This document shows, in pieces, positions 24,823-37,233 of a DNA stretch of 64,000 nucleotides. The notes beneath the pieces were generated by a model that saw only the letters and a list, made by a program, of their open reading frames with translations, was not told the DNA's origin and did no database searches. Position 1 is the first letter of the stretch. Each line of letters starts with the position of its first letter. Position numbers and translations under genes: made by a program. The stretch spans positions 744,001-808,000 of the forward strand of contig NW_026912192.1 in assembly GCF_963662255.1 (NCBI RefSeq). The letters are read 5' to 3'. The stretch is from Cinclus cinclus (lineage: Eukaryota; Chordata; Aves; Passeriformes; Cinclidae).

Positions 24823-26201
24823 GCTGCGAGAAGTAGACGGCGCTTCGCCTCCTTGGGAAGGAAATCGCGTCTGGGCACGAACGGCAGCCAGCGAAGCTTC
24901 AGAACAGCAGGCTGTTCTGCTCAGCGTACGAGCCTGAAGTGAGTGGCAAGGGCTAAGGGGACAGTTCCAAGGCATCTAGCTTTCCTGCTAGCAATGCCAT
25001 TTCTACCCTGCTGTGGAAAACATTGTCCTTTGCCCTTCTGCTCCGAGAGGCAGAGAGCACCTCGGCAGACGCAGTGCAGAGGGAAAGGACACAGTATCCG
25101 AGGGAGCGTGGCGCCGCTTAGGCGGGCAAAGCAGAAAGGTGCCGCCCGGCACTGGCTTTGACTCCCTGAGCTTCCTTGCTAGGACAGCAGCTGCCGAAAG
25201 CTGGCAACTAGGCTGCCAGAGTGCAGAATGTCGGCGGTCTGGCACGCCTGCTTGCCGAAAGCCAGTTTCAGCGAGACAGCGTGCTAGGCTCTGTTTCACA
25301 GCACCTTGGAGAACACGCCCTTGAAGAATGCCGTCTCTGTTCCGCAAAAGCTCTGCCACAGTGAAGGTGGAAGAAGCAGCCTGTGGCCACGGGCAGAGCT
25401 GGTCAACAGCTGCGCCTAACTTTGCCAAGCTGCGAGAGCATTCTCAGCCGAGTTCTGCTTTGACAGAGCTATTGCTGAACTTTTGCAGTCCCGGAGGCTG
25501 CTGAAACCAAGGCTGTGTTCTGCCTCTTCATTCTTGCCTTCCTGTTCTCCAGCGAGAAGTGAAGCTCTGGCACGGCATTCAGCTTTGCCGCCTCTCTGCA
25601 CGGAAAGCACTAGACAGAACTAGTGTGCTTCGTGCATGCTCTCTCCTCGCTTTTATGGTCACTGCTCTGCTTTTTGCTTGGCAGCGTTCAAAGGGTCCAC
25701 GGCATACCTCTTGCACAGCGAGAGGTGGCCGGCGAGGAATACTTGCTGGCTTAAGTCGTTCCATGCTCAAGGCATTCATCAGAGCAGCACAATGCGGGAA
25801 AAGAGGGGGGAACATTGCAGGACAAATTTCTATGCTGGAACATGATTGTCTGCGAGACAGCTCTCCGCAGCGCTAGTATTTGGCCAGGCTGAAATCAGCG
25901 CCACGGGAAGCCAATCTGACAAGCGGAGTGCAACGAGCGCGGCGATACGGGGCCACTTGGCAGGTGGCCGAAGAAAGACGGCTGCCCCGCGAATGTGGTG
26001 CCAGAAGGCAAGTTTCAGCAGGGCGTTCCGGGCGAGCTTAATGTGTAGCCGCAGTTGTTCTAGGCGAGATTGTAGCCGAGAAGCTTTCCGTCTCCATTCA
26101 CGAGACAAGAAAAGCAGAACGCAATGGTCTAGAGGGTTGAGAAGAAAAGTGCTCGTAGCGAGCTCGTTGCGGCAGAAGCGAAAGCCAGGAGCAGCGTGCT
26201 C
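24823..26201 (+). repeat. Satellite unit U19 (type B)
   Basis: States C-TT-G-T-T-G-A-GC-C-AC. Same states as U31, twelve units away. Confidence 0.95.
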
Positions 26202-27580
26202 GCTGCGAGAAGTAGACGGCGCTTCGCCTCCTTGGGAAGGAAATCGCGTCTGGGCACGAACGGCAGCCAGCGAAGCTTCAGAACAGCAGGCTGTTCTGCT
26301 CAGCGTACGAGCCTGAAGTGAGTGGCAAGGGCTAAGGGGACAGTTCCAAGGCATCTAGCTTTCCTGCTAGCAATGCCATTTCTACCCTGCTGTGGAAAAC
26401 ATTGTCCTTTGCCCTTCTGCTCCGAGAGGCAGAGAGCACCTCGGCAGACGCAGTGCAGAGGGAAAGGACACAGTATCCGAGGGAGCGTGGCGCCGCTTAG
26501 GCGGGCAAAGCAGAAAGGTGCCGCCCGGCACTGGCTTTGACTCCCTGAGCTTCCTTGCTAGGACAGCAGCTGCCGAAAGCTGGCAACTAGGCTGCCAGAG
26601 TGCAGAATGTCGGCGGTCTGGCACGCCTGCTTGCCGAAAGCCAGGATCAGCGAGACAGCGTGCTAGGCTCTGTTTCACAGCACCTTGGAGAACACGCCCT
26701 TGAAGAATGCCGTCTCTGTTCCGCAAAAGCTCTGCCACAGTGAAGGTGGAAGAAGCAGCCTGTGGCCACGGGCAGAGCTGGTCAACAGCTGCGCCTAACT
26801 TTCCCAAGCTGCGAGAGCATTCTCAGCCGAGTTCTGCTTTGACAGAGCTATTGCTGAACTTTTGCAGTCCCGGAGGCTGCTGAAACCAAGGCTGTGTTCT
26901 GCCTCTTCATTCTTGCCTTCCTGTTCTCCAGCGAGAAGTGAAGCTCTGGCACGGCATTCAGCTTTGCCGCCTCTCTGCACGGAAAGCACTAGACAGAACT
27001 AGTGTGCTTCGTGCATGCTCTCTCCTCGCTTTTATGGTCACTGCTCTGCTTTTTGCTTGGCAGCGTTCAAAGGGTCCACGGCATACCTCTTGCACAGCGA
27101 GAGGTGGCCGGCGAGGAATACTTGCTGGCTTAAGTCGTTCCATGCTCAAGGCATTCATCAGAGCAACACAATGGGGGAAAAGAGGGGGGAACATTGCAGG
27201 ACAAATTTCTATGCTGGAACATGATTGTCTGCGAGACAGCTCTCCGCAGCGCTAGTATTTGGCCAGGCTGAAATCAGCGCCACGGGAAGCCAATCTGACA
27301 AGCGGAGTGCAACGAGCGCGGCGATATGGGGCCACTTGGCAGGTGGCCGAAGAAAGACGGCTGCCCCGCGAATGTGGTGCCAGAAGGCAAGTTTCAGCAG
27401 GGCGTTCCGGGCGAGCTTAATGTGTAGCCGCAGTTGTTCTAGGCGAGATTGTAGCCGAGAAGCTTTCCGTCTCCATTCACGAGACAAGAAAAGCAGAACG
27501 CAATGGTCTAGAGGGTTGAGAAGAAAAGTGCTCGTAGCGAGCTCGTTGCGGCAGAAGCGAAAGCCAGGAGCAGCGTGCTC
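26202..27580 (+). repeat. Satellite unit U20 (type B, form b1)
   Basis: States C-GA-C-T-T-G-A-AG-T-AC. Its counterpart at +12 units, U32, differs only by TT at 444/445. Confidence 0.95.
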
Positions 27581-28959
27581 GCTGCGAGAAGTAGACGGCG
27601 CTTCGCCTCCTTGGGAAGGAAATCGCGTCTGGGCACGAACGGCAGCCAGCGAAGCTTCAGAACAGCAGGCTGTTCTGCTCAGCGTACGAGCCTGAAGTGA
27701 GTGGCAAGGGCTAAGGGGACAGTTCCAAGGCATCTAGCTTTCCTGCTAGCAATGCCATTTCTACCCTGCTGTGGAAAACATTGTCCTTTGCCCTTCTGCT
27801 CCGAGAGGCAGAGAGCACCTCGGCAGACGCAGTGCAGAGGGAAAGGACACAGTATCCGAGGGAGCGTGGCGCCGCTTAGGCGGGCAAAGCAGAAAGGTGC
27901 CGCCCGGCACTGGCTTTGACTCCCTGAGCTTCCTTGCTAGGACAGCAGCTGCCGAAAGCTGGCAACTAGGCTGCCAGAGTGCAGAATGTCGGCGGTCTGG
28001 CACGCCTGCTTGCCGAAAGCCAGGATCAGCGAGACAGCGTGCTAGGCTCTGTTTCACAGCACCTTGGAGAACACGCCCTTGAAGAATGCCGTCTCTGTTC
28101 CGCAAAAGCTCTGCCACAGTGAAGGTGGAAGAAGCAGCCTGTGGCCACGGGCAGAGCTGGTCAACAGCTGCGCCTAACTTTGCCAAGCTGCGAGAGCATT
28201 CTCAGCCGAGTTCTGCTTTGACAGAGCTATTGCTGAACTTTTGCAGTCCCGGAGGCTGCTGAAACCAAGGCTGTGTTCTGCCTCTTCATTCTTGCCTTCC
28301 TGTTCTCCAGCGAGAAGTGAAGCTCTGGCACGGCATTCAGCTTTGCCGCCTCTCTGCACGGAAAGCACTAGACAGAACTAGTGTGCTTCGTGCATGCTCT
28401 CTCCTCGCTTTTATGGTCACTGCTCTGCTTTTTGCTTGGCAGCGTTCAAAGGGTCCACGGCATACCTCTTGCACAGCGAGAGGTGGCCGGCGAGGAATAC
28501 TTGCTGGCTTAAGTCGTTCCATGCTCAAGGCATTCATCAGAGCAGCACAATGCGGGAAAAGAGGGGGGAACATTGCAGGACAAATTTCTATGCTGGAACA
28601 TGATTGTCTGCGAGACAGCTCTCCGCAGCGCTAGTATTTGGCCAGGCTGAAATCAGCGCCACGGGAAGCCAATCTGACAAGCGGAGTGCAACGAGCGCGG
28701 CGATACGGGGCCACTTGGCAGGTGGCCGAAGAAAGACGGCTGCCCCGCGAATGTGGTGCCAGAAGGCAAGTTTCAGCAGGGCGTTCCGGGCGAGCTTAAT
28801 GTGTAGCCGCAGTTGTTCTAGGCGAGATTGTAGCCGAGAAGCTTTCCGTCTCCATTCACGAGACAAGAAAAGCAGAACGCAATGGTCTAGAGGGTTGAGA
28901 AGAAAAGTGCTCGTAGCGAGCTCGTTGCGGCAGAAGCGAAAGCCAGGAGCAGCGTGCTC
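27581..28959 (+). repeat. Satellite unit U21 (type B, form b2)
   Basis: States C-GA-G-T-T-G-A-GC-C-AC. Same states as U33 at +12 units. Confidence 0.95.
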
Positions 28960-30338
28960 GCTGCGAGAAGTAGACGGCGCTTCGCCTCCTTGGGAAGGAA
29001 ATCGCGTCTGGGCACGAACGGCAGCCAGCGAAGCTTCAGAACAGCAGGCTGTTCTGCTCAGCGTACGAGCCTGAAGTGAGTGGCAAGGGCTAAGGGGACA
29101 GTTCCAAGGCATCTAGCTTTCCTGCTAGCAATGCCATTTCTACCCTGCTGTGGAAAACATTGTCCTTTGCCCTTCTGCTCCGAGAGGCAGAGAGCACCTC
29201 GGCAGACGCAGTGCAGAGGGAAAGGACACAGTATCCGAGGGAGCGTGGCGCCGCTTAGGCGGGCAAAGCAGAAAGGTGCCGCCCGGCACTGGCTTTGACT
29301 CCCTGAGCTTCCTTGCTAGGACAGCAGCTGCCGAAAGCTGGCAACTAGGCTGCCAGAGTGCAGAATGTCGGCGGTCTGGCACGCCTGCTTGCCGAAAGCC
29401 AGGATCAGCGAGACAGCGTGCTAGGCTCTGTTTCACAGCACCTTGGAGAACACGCCCTTGAAGAATGCCGTCTCTGTTCCGCAAAAGCTCTGCCACAGTG
29501 AAGGTGGAAGAAGCAGCCTGTGGCCACGGGCAGAGCTGGTCAACAGCTGCGCCTAACTTTCCCAAGCTGCGAGAGCATTCTCAGCCGAGTTCTGCTTTGA
29601 CAGAGCTATTGCTGAACTTTTGCAGTCCCGGAGGCTGCTGAAACCAAGGCTGTGTTCTGCCTCTTCATTCTTGCCTTCCTGTTCTCCAGCGAGAAGTGAA
29701 GCTCTGGCACGGCATTCAGCTTTGCCGCCTCTCTGCACGGAAAGCACTAGACAGAACTAGTGTGCTTCGTGCATGCTCTCTCCTCGCTTTTATGGTCACT
29801 GCTCTGCTTTTTGCTTGGCAGCGTTCAAAGGGTCCACGGCATACCTCTTGCACAGCGAGAGGTGGCCGGCGAGGAATACTTGCTGGCTTAAGTCGTTCCA
29901 TGCTCAAGGCATTCATCAGAGCAACACAATGCGGGAAAAGAGGGGGGAACATTGCAGGACAAATTTCTATGCTGGAACATGATTGTCTGCGAGACAGCTC
30001 TCCGCAGCGCTAGTATTTGGCCAGGCTGAAATCAGCGCCACGGGAAGCCAATCTGACAAGCGGAGTGCAACGAGCGCGGCGATACGGGGCCACTTGGCAG
30101 GTGGCCGAAGAAAGACGGCTGCCCCGCGAATGTGGTGCCAGAAGGCAAGTTTCAGCAGGGCGTTCCGGGCGAGCTTAATGTGTAGCCGCAGTTGTTCTAG
30201 GCGAGATTGTAGCCGAGAAGCTTTCCGTCTCCATTCACGAGACAAGAAAAGCAGAACGCAATGGTCTAGAGGGTTGAGAAGAAAAGTGCTCGTAGCGAGC
30301 TCGTTGCGGCAGAAGCGAAAGCCAGGAGCAGCGTGCTC
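28960..30338 (+). repeat. Satellite unit U22 (type B, form b3)
   Basis: States C-GA-C-T-T-G-A-AC-C-AC. The 965A with 973C pairing occurs only here and in U34. Confidence 0.95.
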
Positions 30339-31717
30339 GCTGCGAGAAGTAGACGGCGCTTCGCCTCCTTGGGAAGGAAATCGCGTCTGGGCACGAACGG
30401 CAGCCAGCGAAGCTTCAGAACAGCAGGCTGTTCTGCTCAGCGTACGAGCCTGAAGTGAGTGGCAAGGGCTAAGGGGACAGTTCCAAGGCATCTAGCTTTC
30501 CTGCTAGCAATGCCATTTCTACCCTGCTGTGGAAAACATTGTCCTTTGCCCTTCTGCTCCGAGAGGCAGAGAGCACCTCGGCAGACGCAGTGCAGAGGGA
30601 AAGGACACAGTATCCGAGGGAGCGTGGCGCCGCTTAGGCGGGCAAAGCAGAAAGGTGCCGCCCGGCACTGGCTTTGACTCCCTGAGCTTCCTTGCTAGGA
30701 CAGCAGCTGCCGAAAGCTGGCAACTAGGCTGCCAGAGTGCAGAATGTCGGCGGTCTGGCACGCCTGCTTGCCGAAAGCCAGGATCAGCGAGACAGCGTGC
30801 TAGGCTCTGTTTCACAGCACCTTGGAGAACACGCCCTTGAAGAATGCCGTCTCTGTTCCGCAAAAGCTCTGCCACAGTGAAGGTGGAAGAAGCAGCCTGT
30901 GGCCACGGGCAGAGCTGGTCAACAGCTGCGCCTAACTTTGCCAAGCTGCGAGAGCATTCTCAGCCGAGTTCTGCTTTGACAGAGCTATTGCTGAACTTTT
31001 GCAGCCCCGGAGGCTGCTGAAACCAAGGCTGTGTTCTGCCTCTTCATTCTTGCCTTCCTGTTCTCCAGCGAGAAGTGAAGCTCTGGCACGTCATTCAGCT
31101 TTGCCGCCTCTCTGCACGGAAAGCACTAGACAGAACTAGTGTGCTTCGTGCATGCTCTCTCCTCGCTTTTATGGTCACTGCTCTGCTTTTTGCTTGGCAG
31201 CGTTCAAAGGGTCCACGGCATACCTCTTGCACAGCGAGAGGTGGCCGGCGAGGAATACTTGCTGGCTTAAGTCGTTCCATGCTCAAGGCATTCATCAGAG
31301 CAACACAATGGGGGAAAAGAGGGGGGAACATTGCAGGACAAATTTCTATGCTGGAACATGATTGTCTGCGAGACAGCTCTCCGCAGCGCTAGTATTTGGC
31401 CAGGCTGAAATCAGCGCCACGGGAAGCCAATCTGACAAGCGGAGTGCAACGAGCGCGGCGATACGGGGCCACTTGGCAGGTGGCCGAAGAAAGACGGCTG
31501 CCCCGCGAATGTGGTGCCAGAAGGCAAGTTTCAGCAGGGCGTTCCGGGCGAGCTTAATGTGTAGCCGCAGTTGTTCTAGGCGAGATTGTAGCCGAGAAGC
31601 TTTCCGTCTCCATTCACGAGACAAGAAAAGCAGAACGCAATGGTCTAGAGGGTTGAGAAGAAAAGTGCTCGTAGCGAGCTCGTTGCGGCAGAAGCGAAAG
31701 CCAGGAGCGGCGTGGTC
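30339..31717 (+). repeat. Satellite unit U23 (type A)
   Basis: States C-GA-G-C-T-T-A-AG-C-GG. Starts a two-unit type A island inside type B sequence; like U4 except GA at 444/445. Confidence 0.95.
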
Positions 31718-33096
31718 GCTGCGAGAAGTAGACGGCGCTTCGCCTCCTTGGGAAGGAAATCGCGTCTGGGCACGAACGGCAGCCAGCGAAGCTTCAGAAC
31801 AGCAGGCTGTTCTGCTCAGCGTACGAGCCTGAAGTGAGTGGCAAGGGCTAAGGGGACAGTTCCAAGGCATCTAGCTTTCCTGCTAGCAATGCCATTTCTA
31901 CCCTGCTGTGGAAAACATTGTCCTTTGCCCTTCTGCTCCGAGAGGCAGAGAGCACCTCGGCAGACGCAGTGCAGAGGGAAAGGACACAGTATCCGAGGGA
32001 GCGTGGCGCCGCTTAGGCGGGCAAAGCAGAAAGGTGCCGCCCGGCACTGGCTTTGACTCCCTGAGCTTCCTTGCTAGGACAGCAGCTGCCGAAAGCTGGC
32101 AACTAGGCTGCCAGAGTGCAGAATGTCGGCGGTCTGGCACGCCTGCTTGCCGAAAGCCAGGATCAGCGAGACAGCGTGCTAGGCTCTGTTTCACAGCACC
32201 TTGGAGAACACGCCCTTGAAGAATGCCGTCTCTGTTCCGCAAAAGCTCTGCCACAGTGAAGGTGGAAGAAGCAGCCTGTGGCCACGGGCAGAGCTGGTCA
32301 ACAGCTGCGCCTAACTTTGCCAAGCTGCGAGAGCATTCTCAGCCGAGTTCTGCTTTGACAGAGCTATTGCTGAACTTTTGCAGCCCCGGAGGCTGCTGAA
32401 ACCAAGGCTGTGTTCTGCCTCTTCATTCTTGCCTTCCTGTTCTCCAGCGAGAAGTGAAGCTCTGGCACGTCATTCAGCTTTGCCGCCTCTCTGCACGGAA
32501 AGCACTAGACAGAACTAGTGTGCTTCGTGCATGCTCTCTCCTCGCTTTTATGGTCACTGCTCTGCTTTTTGCTTGGCAGCGTTCAAAGGGTCCACGGCAT
32601 ACCTCTTGCACAGCGAGAGGTGGCCGGCGAGGAATACTTGCTGGCTTAAGTCGTTCCATGCTCAAGGCATTCATCAGAGCAGCACAATGCGGGAAAAGAG
32701 GGGGGAACATTGCAGGACAAATTTCTATGCTGGAACATGATTGTCTGCGAGACAGCTCTCCGCAGCGCTAGTATTTGGCCAGGCTGAAATCAGCGCCACG
32801 GGAAGCCAATCTGACAAGCGGAGTGCAACGAGCGCGGCGATACGGGGCCACTTGGCAGGTGGCCGAAGAAAGACGGCTGCCCCGCGAATGTGGTGCCAGA
32901 AGGCAAGTTTCAGCAGGGCGTTCCGGGCGAGCTTAATGTGTAGCCGCAGTTGTTCTAGGCGAGATTGTAGCCGAGAAGCTTTCCGTCTCCATTCACGAGA
33001 CAAGAAAAGCAGAACGCAATGGTCTAGAGGGTTGAGAAGAAAAGTGCTCGTAGCGAGCTCGTTGCGGCAGAAGCGAAAGCCAGGAGCGGCGTGCTC
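31718..33096 (+). repeat. Satellite unit U24 (type A)
   Basis: States C-GA-G-C-T-T-A-GC-C-GC. Same states as U10, fourteen units upstream. Confidence 0.95.
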
Positions 33097-34475
33097 GCTG
33101 CGAGAAGTAGACGGCGCTTCGCCTCCTTGGGAAGGAAATCGCGTCTGGGCACGAACGGCAGCCAGCGAAGCTTCAGAACAGCAGGCTGTTCTGCTCAGCG
33201 TACGAGCCTGAAGTGAGTGGCAAGGGCTAAGGGGACAGTTCCAAGGCATCTAGCTTTCCTGCTAGCAATGCCATTTCTACCCTGCTGTGGAAAACATTGT
33301 CCTTTGCCCTTCTGCTCCGAGAGGCAGAGAGCACCTCGGCAGACGCAGTGCAGAGGGAAAGGACACAGTATCCGAGGGAGCGTGGCGCTGCTTAGGCGGG
33401 CAAAGCAGAAAGGTGCCGCCCGGCACTGGCTTTGACTCCCTGAGCTTCCTTGCTAGGACAGCAGCTGCCGAAAGCTGGCAACTAGGCTGCCAGAGTGCAG
33501 AATGTCGGCGGTCTGGCACGCCTGCTTGCCGAAAGCCAGTTTCAGCGAGACAGCGTGCTAGGCTCTGTTTCACAGCACCTTGGAGAACACGCCCTTGAAG
33601 AATGCCGTCTCTGTTCCGCAAAAGCTCTGCCACAGTGAAGGTGGAAGAAGCAGCCTGTGGCCACGGGCAGAGCTGGTCAACAGCTGCGCCTAACTTTCCC
33701 AAGCTGCGAGAGCATTCTCAGCCGAGTTCTGCTTTGACAGAGCTATTGCTGAACTTTTGCAGTCCCGGAGGCTGCTGAAACCAAGGCTGTGTTCTGCCTC
33801 TTCATTCTTGCCTTCCTGTTCTCCAGCGAGAAGTGAAGCTCTGGCACGGCATTCAGCTTTGCCGCCTCTCTGCACGGAAAGCACTAGACAGAACTAGTGT
33901 GCTTCGTGCATGCTCTCTCCTCGCTTTTATGGTCACTGCTCTGCTTTTTGCTTGGCAGCGTTCCAAGGGTCCACGGCATACCTCTTGCACAGCGAGAGGT
34001 GGCCGGCGAGGAATACTTGCTGGCTTAAGTCGTTCCATGCTCAAGGCATTCATCAGAGCAGCACAATGCGGGAAAAGAGGGGGGAACATTGCAGGACAAA
34101 TTTCTATGCTGGAACATGATTGTCTGCGAGACAGCTCTCCGCAGCGCTAGTATTTGGCCAGGCTGAAATCAGCGCCACGGGAAGCCAATCTGACAAGCGG
34201 AGTGCAACGAGCGCGGCGATACGGGGCCACTTGGCAGGTGGCCGAAGAAAGACGGCTGCCCCGCGAATGTGGTGCCAGAAGGCAAGTTTCAGCAGGGCGT
34301 TCCGGGCGAGCTTAATGTGTAGCCGCAGTTGTTCTAGGCGAGATTGTAGCCGAGAAGCTTTCCGTCTCCATTCACGAGACAAGAAAAGCAGAACGCAATG
34401 GTCTAGAGGGTTGAGAAGAAAAGTGCTCGTAGCGAGCTCGTTGCGGCAGAAGCGAAAGCCAGGAGCAGCGTGCTC
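33097..34475 (+). repeat. Satellite unit U25 (type B)
   Basis: States T-TT-C-T-T-G-C-GC-C-AC. 293T and 868C follow an A-type unit, as in U11. Confidence 0.95.
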
Positions 34476-35854
34476 GCTGCGAGAAGTAGACGGCGCTTCG
34501 CCTCCTTGGGAAGGAAATCGCGTCTGGGCACGAACGGCAGCCAGCGAAGCTTCAGAACAGCAGGCTGTTCTGCTCAGCGTACGAGCCTGAAGTGAGTGGC
34601 AAGGGCTAAGGGGACAGTTCCAAGGCATCTAGCTTTCCTGCTAGCAATGCCATTTCTACCCTGCTGTGGAAAACATTGTCCTTTGCCCTTCTGCTCCGAG
34701 AGGCAGAGAGCACCTCGGCAGACGCAGTGCAGAGGGAAAGGACACAGTATCCGAGGGAGCGTGGCGCCGCTTAGGCGGGCAAAGCAGAAAGGTGCCGCCC
34801 GGCACTGGCTTTGACTCCCTGAGCTTCCTTGCTAGGACAGCAGCTGCCGAAAGCTGGCAACTAGGCTGCCAGAGTGCAGAATGTCGGCGGTCTGGCACGC
34901 CTGCTTGCCGAAAGCCAGGATCAGCGAGACAGCGTGCTAGGCTCTGTTTCACAGCACCTTGGAGAACACGCCCTTGAAGAATGCCGTCTCTGTTCCGCAA
35001 AAGCTCTGCCACAGTGAAGGTGGAAGAAGCAGCCTGTGGCCACGGGCAGAGCTGGTCAACAGCTGCGCCTAACTTTCCCAAGCTGCGAGAGCATTCTCAG
35101 CCGAGTTCTGCTTTGACAGAGCTATTGCTGAACTTTTGCAGTCCCGGAGGCTGCTGAAACCAAGGCTGTGTTCTGCCTCTTCATTCTTGCCTTCCTGTTC
35201 TCCAGCGAGAAGTGAAGCTCTGGCACGGCATTCAGCTTTGCCGCCTCTCTGCACGGAAAGCACTAGACAGAACTAGTGTGCTTCGTGCATGCTCTCTCCT
35301 CGCTTTTATGGTCACTGCTCTGCTTTTTGCTTGGCAGCGTTCAAAGGGTCCACGGCATACCTCTTGCACAGCGAGAGGTGGCCGGCGAGGAATACTTGCT
35401 GGCTTAAGTCGTTCCATGCTCAAGGCATTCATCAGAGCAGCACAATGCGGGAAAAGAGGGGGGAACATTGCAGGACAAATTTCTATGCTGGAACATGATT
35501 GTCTGCGAGACAGCTCTCCGCAGCGCTAGTATTTGGCCAGGCTGAAATCAGCGCCACGGGAAGCCAATCTGACAAGCGGAGTGCAACGAGCGCGGCGATA
35601 CGGGGCCACTTGGCAGGTGGCCGAAGAAAGACGGCTGCCCCGCGAATGTGGTGCCAGAAGGCAAGTTTCAGCAGGGCGTTCCGGGCGAGCTTAATGTGTA
35701 GCCGCAGTTGTTCTAGGCGAGATTGTAGCCGAGAAGCTTTCCGTCTCCATTCACGAGACAAGAAAAGCAGAACGCAATGGTCTAGAGGGTTGAGAAGAAA
35801 AGTGCTCGTAGCGAGCTCGTTGCGGCAGAAGCGAAAGCCAGGAGCAGCGTGCTC
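34476..35854 (+). repeat. Satellite unit U26 (type B)
   Basis: States C-GA-C-T-T-G-A-GC-C-AC. Same states as U28. Confidence 0.95.
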
Positions 35855-37233
35855 GCTGCGAGAAGTAGACGGCGCTTCGCCTCCTTGGGAAGGAAATCGC
35901 GTCTGGGCACGAACGGCAGCCAGCGAAGCTTCAGAACAGCAGGCTGTTCTGCTCAGCGTACGAGCCTGAAGTGAGTGGCAAGGGCTAAGGGGACAGTTCC
36001 AAGGCATCTAGCTTTCCTGCTAGCAATGCCATTTCTACCCTGCTGTGGAAAACATTGTCCTTTGCCCTTCTGCTCCGAGAGGCAGAGAGCACCTCGGCAG
36101 ACGCAGTGCAGAGGGAAAGGACACAGTATCCGAGGGAGCGTGGCGCCGCTTAGGCGGGCAAAGCAGAAAGGTGCCGCCCGGCACTGGCTTTGACTCCCTG
36201 AGCTTCCTTGCTAGGACAGCAGCTGCCGAAAGCTGGCAACTAGGCTGCCAGAGTGCAGAATGTCGGCGGTCTGGCACGCCTGCTTGCCGAAAGCCAGGAT
36301 CAGCGAGACAGCGTGCTAGGCTCTGTTTCACAGCACCTTGGAGAACACGCCCTTGAAGAATGCCGTCTCTGTTCCGCAAAAGCTCTGCCACAGTGAAGGT
36401 GGAAGAAGCAGCCTGTGGCCACGGGCAGAGCTGGTCAACAGCTGCGCCTAACTTTCCCAAGCTGCGAGAGCATTCTCAGCCGAGTTCTGCTTTGACAGAG
36501 CTATTGCTGAACTTTTGCAGTCCCGGAGGCTGCTGAAACCAAGGCTGTGTTCTGCCTCTTCATTCTTGCCTTCCTGTGCTCCAGCGAGAAGTGAAGCTCT
36601 GGCACGGCATTCAGCTTTGCCGCCTCTCTGCACGGAAAGCACTAGACAGAACTAGTGTGCTTCGTGCATGCTCTCTCCTCGCTTTTATGGTCACTGCTCT
36701 GCTTTTTGCTTGGCAGCGTTCAAAGGGTCCACGGCATACCTCTTGCACAGCGAGAGGTGGCCGGCGAGGAATACTTGCTGGCTTAAGTCGTTCCATGCTC
36801 AAGGCATTCATCAGAGCAACACAATGGGGGAAAAGAGGGGGGAACATTGCAGGACAAATTTCTATGCTGGAACATGATTGTCTGCGAGACAGCTCTCCGC
36901 AGCGCTAGTATTTGGCCAGGCTGAAATCAGCGCCACGGGAAGCCAATCTGACAAGCGGAGTGCAACGAGCGCGGCGATATGGGGCCACTTGGCAGGTGGC
37001 CGAAGAAAGACGGCTGCCCCGCGAATGTGGTGCCAGAAGGCAAGTTTCAGCAGGGCGTTCCGGGCGAGCTTAATGTGTAGCCGCAGTTGTTCTAGGCGAG
37101 ATTGTAGCCGAGAAGCTTTCCGTCTCCATTCACGAGACAAGAAAAGCAGAACGCAATGGTCTAGAGGGTTGAGAAGAAAAGTGCTCGTAGCGAGCTCGTT
37201 GCGGCAGAAGCGAAAGCCAGGAGCAGCGTGCTC
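35855..37233 (+). repeat. Satellite unit U27 (type B, form b1 with 724G)
   Basis: States C-GA-C-T-G-G-A-AG-T-AC. The only unit with 724G on a GA (444/445) background. Confidence 0.95.

Larger units (their letters stand above)
22065..30338 (+). repeat. Six-unit haplotype series, copy 1 (U17-U22)
   Basis: The order is b1 with 57A, a TT/724G unit, a TT/602G unit, b1, b2, b3. It recurs at U29-U34, 12 units (16,548 bp) downstream. The rare shared markers are 57A, the 724G position in the series, and the 965A/973C pairing that ends it. Confidence 0.75.
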
